From Paralithodes platypus (Eukaryota; Arthropoda; Malacostraca; Decapoda; Lithodidae), in the NCBI GenBank assembly GCA_032716605.1, contig CM064492.1, positions 50,921,766 to 50,985,765 on the forward strand: 64,000 nucleotides of DNA, read 5' to 3'. Under the pieces are notes generated by a model. That model was not told where the DNA came from and ran no database searches. It saw only the letters and a list, made by a program, of their open reading frames with translations. Positions 42,299 to 52,927 of the stretch are shown here, in pieces. Positions within the stretch are counted from its first letter, which is position 1; the number at the start of each line of letters is the position of its first letter. A program made the position numbers and the translations under genes.

Positions 42299-42668
42299 CA
42301 TCCATGCTGGTTCAAATGACGTCATGCGCACCAGATCCGAAGAGTTGATGGAGAAATATCGCAAGATGATCCAGCACTACACAAACAAGTCAAGGAATAT
42401 CATCATCTCAGGCTTTCTCCCCAAGATCGACGCACCTGACAAATTCTACGACAAGGCCTTCAGCACGAATAGCCGACTAAAATATTTGTGTCTGAAGGAA
42501 GAAGTTGAATTCATCAACCTCTGGAACAATTTCTATCACCAGCCTACTCTGTTCCGCAAGGATGGCACTCATCTAAGCCCTGTGGGTTCAGCACGCATGG
42601 GTCGTCTCCTACACGAAGCAGTCGCAGCCATGGATCAAAAAACGCCATCCGAGAAGAAGCAGCAGTGA
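42299..42668 (+). pseudogene. CR1-like ORF1 C-terminal fragment with SGNH-hydrolase-like motifs
   Basis: Plus-strand coding sequence beginning at the inversion junction: VIHAGSNDVMRTR... and FRKDGTHLSPVGSARMGRLLH, stopping at 42666-42668. HAGSND resembles block III (GxND) and DGTHLSP the DxxH block of SGNH/GDSL hydrolases, a domain known from ORF1 of CR1-clade LINEs. The N-terminal part with the catalytic Ser block is missing because of truncation. About 123 residues remain. ORF2 follows on the same strand in the same phase. Confidence 0.75.
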
Positions 42669-42791
42669 CATAAATCATCCAACGCCAAGCAAAAAACAGA
42701 GGCAACCGAGGACCACCAGCGATAAGGACCGAAGACAGCGAGGACCGAGGACAGCCATGAACATAATGTAAATCCGACAAGAACCAAAAAT

Positions 42792-44288
42792 ATTATTAAA
42801 GAGCGTTCCGTGAGTTCTAAAATAACAAATTTAAAGGTTTTCTATGCAAACGCTCGTAGCATACGCAATACATTTTCAGATTTAGAGGAGCTAGTGTTTA
42901 CAGAAAATTATGATGTGATTGGCATAACAGAATCTTGGCTCAATACAGAAGATGGAGACTTTTTAGCAGAGTATTCACTTCCCGGTTATGTAATGTTTGA
43001 GAAAAGCCGAATAAATCGAAATGGAGGTGGCGTTTTACTTTATATCAAAGAAAGTCTTAACCCTACCCTCTTGTCAAAACCTCAATTTGTGAACATCGAC
43101 ACATCTTTTGTGCTAATAAAGAATAATAAAGGTACAAAAATAATACTTGCTTTAATATACAGACCTCCAGCTCAATCAGTGCAAACTGACCCAGAAATTT
43201 ATGAACAAATTGCAGATGTAAGTAACTCACAAGATACCGTAATTTTTGGCGACTTTAATTTACCTGTGACCAACTGGGGCGATACTCTTACTTCACACTC
43301 CGGACATGACTTGTATACGAACTTGCAAGAGAGTTCGCTTTATCAATTTGTTCGAACGCCGACCGGTGGTAATAACGTTCTTGACATTGTACTTGCAACA
43401 AAAGAATAATTAATAGAGAATTTGAGTGTTGGTGATGAATTCAGTAACAGCGACCATCGTAAGATAACTTTCACTTTAAAGTTTACTAGTAACGAACCAA
43501 ATAGTAGCATCGAAAAAGTCCCTAATTTCAAGAAAGCAAACTTCCATAAACTTAGAGCTATGTTTAAAGAAACTGAGTGGAGCTTTTCAATTAACAATAA
43601 CGACATAAATACATCTTGGATATTAGTCGAAACCACTTACCTAAAAGCAGTGCAAGACTGCATACCATCGAAAATACGGCGTCCAGGCCATAATAATAAG
43701 CCCAAATGGTGGAATAAAGATATTTCACTCTGCCTGCTTGCTAAAAAAATTGCTAATGATAGAATAAAATCGTCACAAAATGACGAAGAACGGGTGAAAT
43801 TTGTAGAGCTACGACGCAAAGCCAAAAAGTTAATTAAGCAAAATAAAAAGACCTTAGAGTTACATATTGCGAATCAAAGTAAAACAAACCCGAAATAATT
43901 CTATAGTTATATCAGAAAGAAAAAAGTAGTTACTTCAACTGTTGGACCGATAGTCGATGAAAATGGAAAATACACCAAAGACGAAGTACAAATGAGTAAT
44001 GCCCTCAATACCTTCTTTGCATCAGTTTTTACAACAGAAGACCTCAGTGATATCCCTACTCCATCGCCGATTCAGATTGATAATTCAGATGTTCTAAGCA
44101 ATATCACCGTTACAGAGAGAGAAGTATTGAATTGTTTAGATAAACTCAAGGTAAATAAAACGCCTGGACCTGATACAATCTCACCTAGAGTCCTAAAGGA
44201 AGCTAAGGATGCGCTCTCTAAACCACTGACATTGCTATTCAAGAAATCCTTGCAGTCTGGAACTATGCCTGATCAGTGGAAGCTAGCT
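42792..44288 (+). pseudogene. CR1-like ORF2: APE endonuclease and start of reverse transcriptase
   Basis: An apurinic-type endonuclease domain opens with LKVFYANARSIRNTF, YDVIGITESWL, GGGVLLYIKESL, LALIYRPP, VIFGDFNLP and SDHRKITF, which are the expected blocks in the expected order. A linker (IRRPGHNNKPKWWNKDIS...) follows, then the RT N-terminus (MSNALNTFFASVFT, LDKLKVNKTPGPDTISPRVLK). Everything lies in one frame with two stops, TAA at 43407-43409 and TAA at 43896-43898. The frame ends at 44288 where an inverted duplicate of the linker begins. The likely GTG or upstream start is unclear, as ORF2 of these elements often lacks a clean ATG. Confidence 0.85.
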
Positions 44289-44482
44289 AGGGTCTTTTTA
44301 CTTTGCTTAATTAACTTTTTGGCTTTGCGTCGTAGCTCTACAAATTTCACCCGTTCTTCGCCATTTTGTAAGGATTTTAATCTATCATTAGCAAACTTTT
44401 TAGCAAGCAGACAGTTTGAAATATCTTTTTTCCACTATTTGGGCTTATTATTATGGCCTGTACGCCGTATTTTCGATGGTAT
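44289..44482 (-). pseudogene. Inverted duplicate of the LINE endonuclease-RT linker
   Basis: Reverse complement of about 43655-43850 with scattered differences. In sense (minus) direction: KIRRTGHNNKPK, KKDISNCLLAKKFANDRLKS, ERVKFVELRRKAKKLIKQ. It abuts a purine repeat at 44483. It creates a stem-loop-capable inverted repeat of about 190 bp with the plus-strand linker 440 bp away. Confidence 0.85.
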
Positions 44483-45736
44483 GGAGAGGAGAGGTGTGGT
44501 GTGTAGAGCAAAGAAGAGGAGTGGAGTGGAGGGGTGTATGGAGAGGAAAGGAGAGGAGTGGAGGGGTGTGGTGTGAAGAGGAGAGGGGTGTGGTGTGGAG
44601 AGCAGAGGAGAGGAGTGGTGTGTAGAGCAAAAAAGAGGAGAGGAGAGGAGAGAAGTGGTGTGAAGAAGAATGGTGTGGAGAGGAGAGAAGTGGTGTGCAA
44701 AGAAGAGGGGTGGGGAGGAGAGGAGAGGAAAAGAGTGGGCTATGGGGGTGAGGATAGGGGTGAAAAGGAGAGAAAAGGAGAGAAGAGGGGAACAGATAGG
44801 AGGAGAGAAGAGAAAAAGAGGAGATGAGTGGGTTATGGAGGAGAGGAGAGAGGTACAAAGCAGAGAAAAGGGTATGAGAGGAGAGAAGAGCAGTGGCGTG
44901 GAGAGGAAGGAGGGGAGGAGAGGAGAGAATAGGGGAAGAAGTCAGGGGGAGGGGGGGGGGGAGTCAAAAGATCAGTGGGGGGGATGGTCCAAGGCTGACA
45001 GATATTGTAGTTGGGGTGTAGTGAGGAGGAAAGAGGAGAAGAGTCGGTTAGGGGGAAGAGGAGAGGAGAGAAGGGAAGAGCAGAGAGAAGAGGAGGAGAA
45101 TAATTAGGAAAGGGAAGAGGAGAGGAGAGGAGTAGAGTCGGGTAAGGGGAAGGCAAGGAGAGGAGAGAGGAAGAAAGGATTGGAAAGAGGTGAAGGAGAG
45201 AGATTATTGTCGTGAGCTTATAAGTGAAGGGTTTGATGATGGTGATGGTGTATAGTATGGGTAGAGGATCATGAGGAGGAGAGCAGAAATTAAAAAGAAA
45301 AGACAAATGGAGAGAGAGAAAGAGAGAGAGAGCTGATGGGCAGAGAGTGGGTAGGAGAAAATAGTGAAAGCTAGGGTTGGAGAAAGATTGTTGAGAGGAG
45401 AGAGAAAGAGAGGAGAGGATAGGAGGGGTGGAGAAGAAAGGAAAGGGGAGTAGATAACATAATATCATCCTGTCGGAATGGGCCAAGGCTGAAGTGTAGA
45501 GGGAAGGATAGGTGAGGAGAAGAGAGGATAGGTGAAGATTATAGAGATAAGCAACGATGAAGAGAGAAGAGGGAAGGCCAGGAGAGAGGCTGGGAGAAGA
45601 GCGATTTTTGCGACGTGTTTGGGGAGACTTGTTACAAGGTGACATATAATACGGGTACAGTGTATACGAAGGGAGAGGAGAGGGGAGGAGAGGAGAAAAG
45701 AGAAGAAGATAACATGAGAGAGGAAGGGAGAGGAGA
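44483..45736. repeat. Purine-rich satellite, middle block
   Basis: GAGAGGAG/GTGGTGTG-type repeats with occasional unique cores (GGGATGGTCCAAGGCTGACA at 44983; GGAATGGGCCAAGGCTGAAG at 45475). Reading frames over it are low-complexity artefacts. Confidence 0.85.
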
Positions 45737-46332
45737 GGAGAGGAATACAAAGGAATACAAAGGAGAACAAACTGCAACATACCTATTGGTCCTTACGGGG
45801 CAGCTTGGATATCTAAAACTATTAATCTATTGACTACGAGGTAGAGAAAAGGATAGCAAAGAAGAAGGCTCCTCCTCACCCACCACTCCTTCCAGCTAAT
45901 GCTGGCATGGAAACAGTTGGAAAAATACCATGTAGTATGGATATACTGACACGGAATTTCGTATAGGACATGGAGAAAATGAAGTTGATTTGTAATCTAA
46001 ACTAACTCTATTACTACAATTCTGAAAGGGAACAGGTGTATGAATATACATTGCGGTATGAGTTGTCACTTCGTTGCGCGTTATTCTGAAAGAAACTGTG
46101 TTAATTGGGGGTTATTTGCCAAGTGTTTATCCAGATGGTTCTTGAAGGTTTCGACAGTATTAGGCTACAGTTTACAATGTTCGAGGGTGGTCTGTTCCAA
46201 TTATTTACAACACGGTTTAAGAAGAAATGCTTCGCCTCATGAGAATGAAAACGCTTGTCTACAATCTTATAACCATTGTTTCTCGTATTTGCTTGATTGA
46301 TCGTGATTAATTCGCTTACATTTATGTTGCTG
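45737..46332 (-). mobile_element. CR1-like LINE copy E in the purine satellite
   Basis: Sense 3' end: two TCCTTTGTAT units, then CTCCTCTCC. 3' UTR 45737-46080 with a block similar to the copy F 3' UTR. ORF2 tail 46081-46332. The 5' end adjoins GAGGAGGGGAGAGG at about 46333. Confidence 0.75.
46081..46332 (-). pseudogene. CR1-like ORF2 C-terminal fragment (copy E), frameshifted
   Basis: Sense: TRNNGYKIVDKRFHSHEAKHFFLNRVVNNWN, then a frameshift near 46165-46170, then NTVETFKNHLDKHLANNPQLTQFLSE and a stop at 46081-46083. Homologous to the last 90 codons of copies A and B but clearly diverged. Not functional. Confidence 0.75.
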
Positions 46333-48000
46333 AGGAGGGGAGAGGAGGAGAGGAGAGAAGAGGAGAGGAGAGGAGAACAGAGAAAAGAAGAGAAGAGAAG
46401 AGAAGGGGAGAGGAGAGGGGAGGAGAGGAGAGGAGAAGAGGTGAGAGGAGAAAGGAGAAGGGGAGAGAAAATAGGGATGATCAGAAGAGGGCAAGGGAGA
46501 AGAGCAAATATTGATGTGCATGATGGTAATGGTCCAAGGCTGACTTATAATATGGCTATAATGTAGGAATAGTAAAGAGCACAGGAGAGGAGAGGAGATA
46601 AAAGATAAATGGGGAGGGGAAGAGAGAAGGAGGAGAGGGGATGGGAATGAATAGAAGTGGGTGAGGGAAACGAGCGAATGTTGTGACTATAGAAGAGTAA
46701 AGAACACAGGAGAGGAGTGGAGATAGAAGAGAAGTGGAGAAGGGAAGAGAGCAGGAGGAGAGAGGATAGGAATGAATTGAGGTGAGTAAGGGAAACGAGC
46801 GAATGTTGTGAGTTAAGAGCAGAGGAGAGGAGAGAGGATACGTGAGGGAAGAAGACCAGAAGAGAAAATAAGTGAGGGTAAGAGAGGTGGTGGTGATAGG
46901 TGTGGAAGGCTTGAGAGAATAAAGCGAGTAGAGAATTTGTTGTCATGTGTTTGGTTATCTAAGGGTGACGTGTATTATGAGTAGAGTAGAGGAGATGAGA
47001 GGAAGGGAGTGAATTAGAGGGAGATAAGAGAGGATAGGAGATAAGATAAAGAAAGAGGAGAGGAGATTGCGTGGGATGTGAGGGGAGTGAAGAGCTTAAG
47101 AGGAGAGGGGTAAAGGGGAGAGAGATTGTTGTCACGTGTTTGGGGGTAATGGTCCAAGGGTGACGTATATTGTGGCTGGGGTGTGGAGGGGAGGAAGCCA
47201 GGGAAGAGGGGAGCAGAAGAGAGAAGAAAAGAGAAGAGAAGAGTTGGTTGGGGTGGGGGAGTATAGAGGAAAGAAAAGGGGATGAGAGGAGAGCGGAGAA
47301 GGGGGAGAGAAATTTGTGTCACGTGTTTGGGGGTAATGGTCCAAGAGTGACGTATATTATGGCTGGGGTGTAGAAAGGGGGAAGCCAGGGGGGAATAGAG
47401 GAGAGGAAAGTAGAGGTGAGAAGATAAGATAAGAGAAGAGTAGAATTGGTTGGGGTGGGGGGGAGTAGAGAAGAGTGGGAAAGAGGAGAGGGGAATATAG
47501 AGGAGTGTGCAGGGGATGAGAGGAGAGGGGAAAGGGGTGAGAGAATTTTGTCACGTGTTTGGGGGTAATGGTCCAAGGGTGACGTATATTATGGCTGGGG
47601 TGTAGTGGGGAGAACAGAGGAGAGAAAGGAGAGAAAAGAAAAGTAGATACAGGAGAAGATAATATATGGGATGTGAGGGAGAGGAGTGGGTTAGGGGGTG
47701 GGGGAGACGTTGGAGAGAATAGATGATATGGAATGAGAGGAGAGGAGTGGGTTAGGTACGAGGGAGATGGGAGGAATAGGGGACGATCATAAAAGGAGAA
47801 TAGCAGAGTTGGGAGTGATGTGATGGAGAATAAAGGGGATGAGAAGAGAGGAAAGTAGGGAAAGTTAGAGAAAGGTGGAATGGAGAAAATAGTAGAAGAG
47901 AGGATTGGAGAGGAGATGAAAGGAGAAAAGAGCAGTAGAGTGAATAGGAGAGGTAATCATATGGTAGAAAAGAGAAGTACAGTGGAATGGATATGATACC
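46333..48000. repeat. Purine-rich macrosatellite with conserved 58-bp core
   Basis: Units of about 190-235 bp in 47.1-47.6 kb. Each has a GA-rich arm and a core TTGTCACGTGTTTGGGGG, then TAATGGTCCAAGGGTGACGT, then ATATTATGGCTGGGGTGTAG (cores near 47127, 47316, 47550). More diverged cores lie at 46510 and 46935. Units of about 140 bp (GGGAAACGAGCGAATGTTGTG) occur at 46660-46815. Confidence 0.85.
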
Positions 48001-49134
48001 GTAAACAAAGGCAGTGGGTGATAGGATAGCAAGGGATAGACAAGAAGTGGGCCAAATATTAAAATCTACAGTATAATTATGACATTGGTGCTTCTGAATA
48101 CTCGTGTGCTTACTTTGTGTGGGCGAACTGTTATGTGTTCTTCTCCTGTCACCTCTTTTTCCTTTCTCGAGTCTCTTGCTGATCCTACCTACCCTTTATG
48201 GGAGTAAGGGCTGGCTACTGACTGACTATCTGACTTGTATGTGAAGGTGATAAACAGTACATAAAGGGGACGGGTATGAGAGATAGGTTAAGGATTTGTG
48301 CTTTTGACGATTGAATATACAGTGTGTATTCGTTATAATTATTGTTGAGGTTAGTAGTTATTGATATGATATGAATGATACTATTTGGGTTGTATTTAAA
48401 TAGCAACGGTACACCATATGGTTATATCTAGATACTCTTCCTACACTTTATTAAAAATACAATATGCAGAATTTCGTGGTATTAGTTAATTAGTTAACTG
48501 GAAACCGCTTTGATTGCATATACAAATCATGACGCTAAATGTTGAAACTGAGTAGTAAGCTTCTGTACAAATGAAACGCTAAATTAGTTAAGCTTTATAC
48601 CGAAGTTCAGATGCTAACGTTAAATGTTAAAACTAGAAATGTGTAATTGTAGAGAAACCATTGTTAAAAAAACAAAAACAAAAAAAAGGCTCAATAAATT
48701 ATTGTTTCGGATAGACAGACAGACAGACATGTCTACAGAGAGAAAGAAAGAGAGAGAGAGAGAGACCGTGTGTATGTATGTGTGTGTGTGTGTCTCAACC
48801 TCGGGATTGTAGGTTGTTCAGTACCCTGTAACTCTTACGAGGCCCCAAGATTATCGATTGAAGCTTCGAGATGTTGGGTGCTTCATATGTATCGCACTAG
48901 ATGGTCTCAGTGGAGCTTCAAGGTGTTGGGTGCTTCCTTTCTGCCACATTAGATAACGACACCTTATTTATACACGTGACTTGATTTGTAGAGAGTAGCT
49001 ATACGGTCATTCACAGCATCTTCAAATATGGTTGGACATCTTCTATGCTATGAATTCATGACGATATAAGGAGTGTTTTTTGACGTGTCAGAATAACCAG
49101 GATACTTGTAGAACACCAGGAACCTTGGAAAAAC
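48001..49134. other. Mostly unassigned DNA with short microsatellites
   Basis: (GACA)n and (GA)n at 48710-48765, (GT)n at 48770-48794. A repeated phrase (GATGTTGGGTGCTTC / GGTGTTGGGTGCTTC) is at 48870 and 48920. No gene recognised. Confidence 0.5.
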
Positions 49135-49212
49135 CCTTGACGTTTGGCATGGACTCGAACTGAGGTCCTTTTGGTCAGCTGTCCACGACGCTATCCAATG
49201 TGCTATCGCCTG
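49135..49212 (-). mobile_element. tRNA-like SINE head
   Basis: On the minus strand TAGCACATTGG matches the A-box consensus and CAGTTCGAGTCC the B box, about 40 nt apart. No closed acceptor stem was seen, so it is taken as a tRNA-derived SINE fragment next to (GT)n. Confidence 0.55.
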
Positions 49213-49892
49213 TGTGTGTATGTGTGTGTATGTGTGTGTGTGAGTGAGCGAAAGAGAGAGAGGGAGTGAGAGCTATAGAATGTACCACAGAGATCCCACA
49301 GTAGCACAGAGCACAACCAGAGCCTACTATGATATGTGGAGACAAGGAGACGTAGAGTTTAATAACGGAGTGTGTGAGGTGTCAATGTTGGCAAGTCATA
49401 AAGGTTCAGCCAGGACAGGTTATGAAGAGGTGGAGGTTGGGTAGAGAAGTATGTGTGTCTGGATGAGGTGCCAACAGGGATTACGTTACTGTGGTGAGGA
49501 TATATGGGGTTTAATGAATAGTTGAGCAAAGAGATCATTACATAGGCAAAATGGTGGGCAAGATGAATAATTGACGGCTATAGGTACGCAGAAAGTAGAC
49601 GCAGACAAAAATATTAAATTTCCCCAATTATTTATTCATATTCTGCATGGGGACTATACATTAGTCGGGTAAGGTTATAGGTAGGTTAACGGAAAGATAA
49701 CTAGAGCTGTACACATATGAAAACAGTTATATGCTAATATTATGACATAAAATAGAATAAATACAAAAAAATACATAAAACATTGACACATGTACACCTA
49801 TCTACGTGTAGATAGATGACTATGCAAAGAGATATAATACTCTATACTATACTGTATAAATATATATATATATATATGTTTAAAGAGAGAGA
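49213..49892. other. Unassigned DNA
   Basis: Short GT, GA and TA tracts; no gene or named repeat recognised. Confidence 0.5.
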
Positions 49893-50056
49893 GGGAGTAC
49901 AAAGAAGTACAAAGGAAGTCAAGCAACAAAAGTCCTAGCGACCCTTCGAGGTTGCTTGCCCTCTTAATCACTGCTGCTCAAAGTGTCCAACAGTGGTTCA
50001 GAGTGGGTAAGGGACAATTGGAAAGAGAAGCACTGCCTTGAGACCAATTTCCTTTG
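49893..50056 (-). mobile_element. CR1-like LINE copy D, 3' UTR only, inside (GA)n
   Basis: 164 bp matching the extreme 3' UTR of copies A-C (GTACAAAG(A/G)AGTACAAAGG, AAGCAACAA, GTGTCCAACAGTGGTTCAG). (GA)n lies directly on both sides (49884-49892 and 50057-50100). An extremely 5'-truncated insertion. Confidence 0.85.
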
Positions 50057-50100
50057 CAGAGAGAGAGAGAGAGAGAGAAAGAGAGAGCGGGAGCTAGAGA

Positions 50101-50379
50101 GGGAAGGGAAGCAATGTCTTAGCCAGAAAAAGATGGAACGATAATTAGAGGTGGGTAAAAACCTAATTTAAATACTTGGAAGAGGCAGGGTCGGGGGCAA
50201 ATGAAGAGGAAGAGACTTTTATTGGTAGTTTATTCAACGAGACGAAAGTAGCCAGAGGAACGTACAGTAGGGGTTGTAAATGAGGCGTGGAAGGGTGGTT
50301 TATGAGGGTGGGTGAAGGGAAGGTATTGGTGTCCATACTCTTATAGTTTTAGGCAATAGACTGTCACATATTAACACAC

Positions 50380-50389
<10 letters not shown>
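50101..50389. other. Stretch without recognised features
   Basis: Nothing recognised. Confidence 0.5.
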
Positions 50390-50423
<34 letters not shown>

Positions 50424-50517
50424 TATATTGGTAAGCACACACCACTAAACATAACAATAAAACACACACTCACACACACTGTATATTGGTAACTAAACAC
50501 ACACCACCAAACATACC

Positions 50518-50570
<53 letters not shown>
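50390..50570. repeat. (CA)n microsatellites with shared spacer
   Basis: Three CA tracts separated by copies of ATTGGTAA(G/C)...CACCA(C/A)(T/C)AAACATA. The spacer recurs at 50900-51065 on the far side of the SINE. Confidence 0.9.
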
Positions 50571-50575
<5 letters not shown>

Positions 50576-50892
50576 TCACGGTGGCCGAGCGCGCTTAGTA
50601 CTCTGTATTGGGAGCACTAGCTCTGGTGTCGGGGGTTCGATCCCACGCGCCGGCAAGGGAAGTTCTCTCAAAAACTTTCCCTGGCCGTGAAGGTAAGATC
50701 TGGGCGGATCGTCTCGGGGGACCCACAAAGTCTCCTGCCCACGTCCTACTCCCTTGGGAGTATGTAGGCGCTCTCGTCAGCTGCCAGGATAAGTCTGTTG
50801 ATCAATTAGGATAAGATCTAGGTTAAGACTGTGTATTTTCAGCCCCATTGGCTGCCGGCTTGAAATAAACCGATTATTATTATTATTATTAT
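50571..50892 (+). mobile_element. tRNA-derived SINE with (ATT)n tail
   Basis: A tRNA-related head has an A box (GTGGCCGAGCGCGCTTAG, Ser/Leu-type) and a B box (GGGTTCGATCCC) 40 nt downstream. A tRNA-unrelated body follows, ending in AATAAACCGATTATTATT(ATT)n. About 320 bp, inserted in CA-repeat DNA. Complete in structure. Confidence 0.85.
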
Positions 50893-51160
50893 TACAATGT
50901 ATATTGGTAAGCACACCCCACTAAACATGCCAATAACACACACACACACAGTATATTGGTAACTAAACACACACCACCAAACAAACCAATAACACACGCA
51001 CACAGACACACACACACCCACACACACGCATATTGGTAAACACACGCCACTAAACATAACAATACTCTATCATTGATCTCGGGATTTCCGGTCCACAATA
51101 GCAAATCCGCACCAGTACACATAATAGCCCCAAGGCAACACAGATACGTACATAGACTCA

Positions 51161-51221
<61 letters not shown>

Positions 51222-51345
51222 TATACTTACATAAATACAGTTACACACACGCACGCACACTTTTGCACACATACACACCCATTTACACACACACACACTC
51301 GCACAAACACACACACATTTACACAAACACACAAATAAATAGACT
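50893..51345. repeat. (CA)n-rich region
   Basis: Multiple CA tracts, the longest at 51165-51217. Confidence 0.9.
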
Positions 51346-51532
51346 GCATGGTACCCTAACAAGTTTACACCATTTCAAATAATAATGTGTTGTTATATTT
51401 AATTTATGTCAAAACATATTATGTATTCATTTTAGTCATTATGTTATCATGATAAATGTATACTCGTTTTTGGTATGCAAGTAATTTCTGTACGAACACC
51501 CTCTAATGGATATAGTTGTAATGGGTATGTAT

Positions 51533-51603
51533 GTACAGTTGCCCACGTAAGTTCTGTTCCTCTCCGTGATCTCAGGCATGAAAATATAATGGCCATGATT
51601 GTA
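51533..51603 (+). mobile_element. Tc1/mariner-like MITE fragment
   Basis: CAGTTGCCCACGTAAGTTCTG...CCGTGATCTCAGG matches one arm of the element at 6040-6250. Confidence 0.65.
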
Positions 51604-51679
51604 CAATGAGTGTTGCTTTTTATGCTGAGGTTAACTCTAGTAATTAGTCGACGGATATTTGACAGAAGCCATCCTCACA

Positions 51680-51905
51680 ATTCATTCACACACACACACA
51701 CACACATGCACACCCGCACACATCCCCGCCTAACACACACACACATACCCACACCCACATACGCGCGCACATATTTCCCCCGCCCATCACACATATCCAC
51801 ACACACATATCCCACCCAATACATGGTCTACATCACATACACAGATACACAAACACGCACACATCCCCCTCCCAACACACACATACACAAACACACACAC
51901 AAGCC
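51680..51905. repeat. (CA)n-rich, degenerate
   Basis: CA-rich stretch with CCC interruptions. Confidence 0.85.
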
Positions 51906-52079
51906 CACCGCCTATTGTTCTATTGATGTTCCAACTACCGTCAACGTGGACAGCTTAACAGTACACTACAGTATTTTCAACGCACAGGATCTCTTCATAT
52001 AAGTCAAAATCAGGTATTGACAAATTAGAATAATATCTTAAGTTCATCGGAAAGGGTGCATTGTATATTACTGACAAAA

Positions 52080-52093
52080 ATTATATATATTAT

Positions 52094-52145
<52 letters not shown>

Positions 52146-52271
52146 AGCTAAAGTTAAGAAATATACCTGCGCAAACAAGCACACCTAAATCATACGTATG
52201 CTTGCAACTGTGAGTTCTCCTACATATAACTTTCTCTCTCTCTCTCTCTCACTCTCTCTCTCTTTCTATCT

Positions 52272-52335
<64 letters not shown>

Positions 52336-52502
52336 AACACACAAACACGCAAACACGAACACAAAGACATGCACCCACACAACGTATTCCTCCTCTTGGG
52401 TAAAAAACTACATTGTGTATGCAGGATCATAAAAAATTGCATTTTATCTTTCAGATCCGGCCTCTACTGTGTTTCTCTACTGTGCAATAACAGCTGTACT
52501 GA

Positions 52503-52598
<96 letters not shown>

Positions 52599-52655
52599 CG
52601 TGTGTGTGTGTTTAGTGCAATGATTATTGTGGTGATAAAAGGGGGGAAACAATCT

Positions 52656-52719
<64 letters not shown>

Positions 52720-52721
52720 TG

Positions 52722-52735
<14 letters not shown>
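52080..52735. repeat. Cluster of TA, TC, CA and GT microsatellites
   Basis: (TA)n at 52092-52142, (TC)n at 52232-52321, (CA)n to 52350, (GT)n at 52503-52615 with CG interruptions, (TA)n at 52660-52735. Confidence 0.95.
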
Positions 52736-52754
<19 letters not shown>

Positions 52755-52927
52755 TGATCCGAATAAATACAGATACAGCAACAATCACAAACAATGCAAG
52801 AAACACACCCACACAATCAGAAAAATACACACACAGACATAAAAACACCATTACTGACACAGGTGAACACTAACCAATCAACGTAATAAATACATAGACA
52901 GTAATTACACACAACATAAACATTTCT

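Noticed and set aside
41429..47576. Many Ser/Pro/Leu or Arg/Glu/Gly-rich frames on both strands
   Set aside because: Low-complexity translations of the purine satellite. They have no domain and the same composition in all frames.
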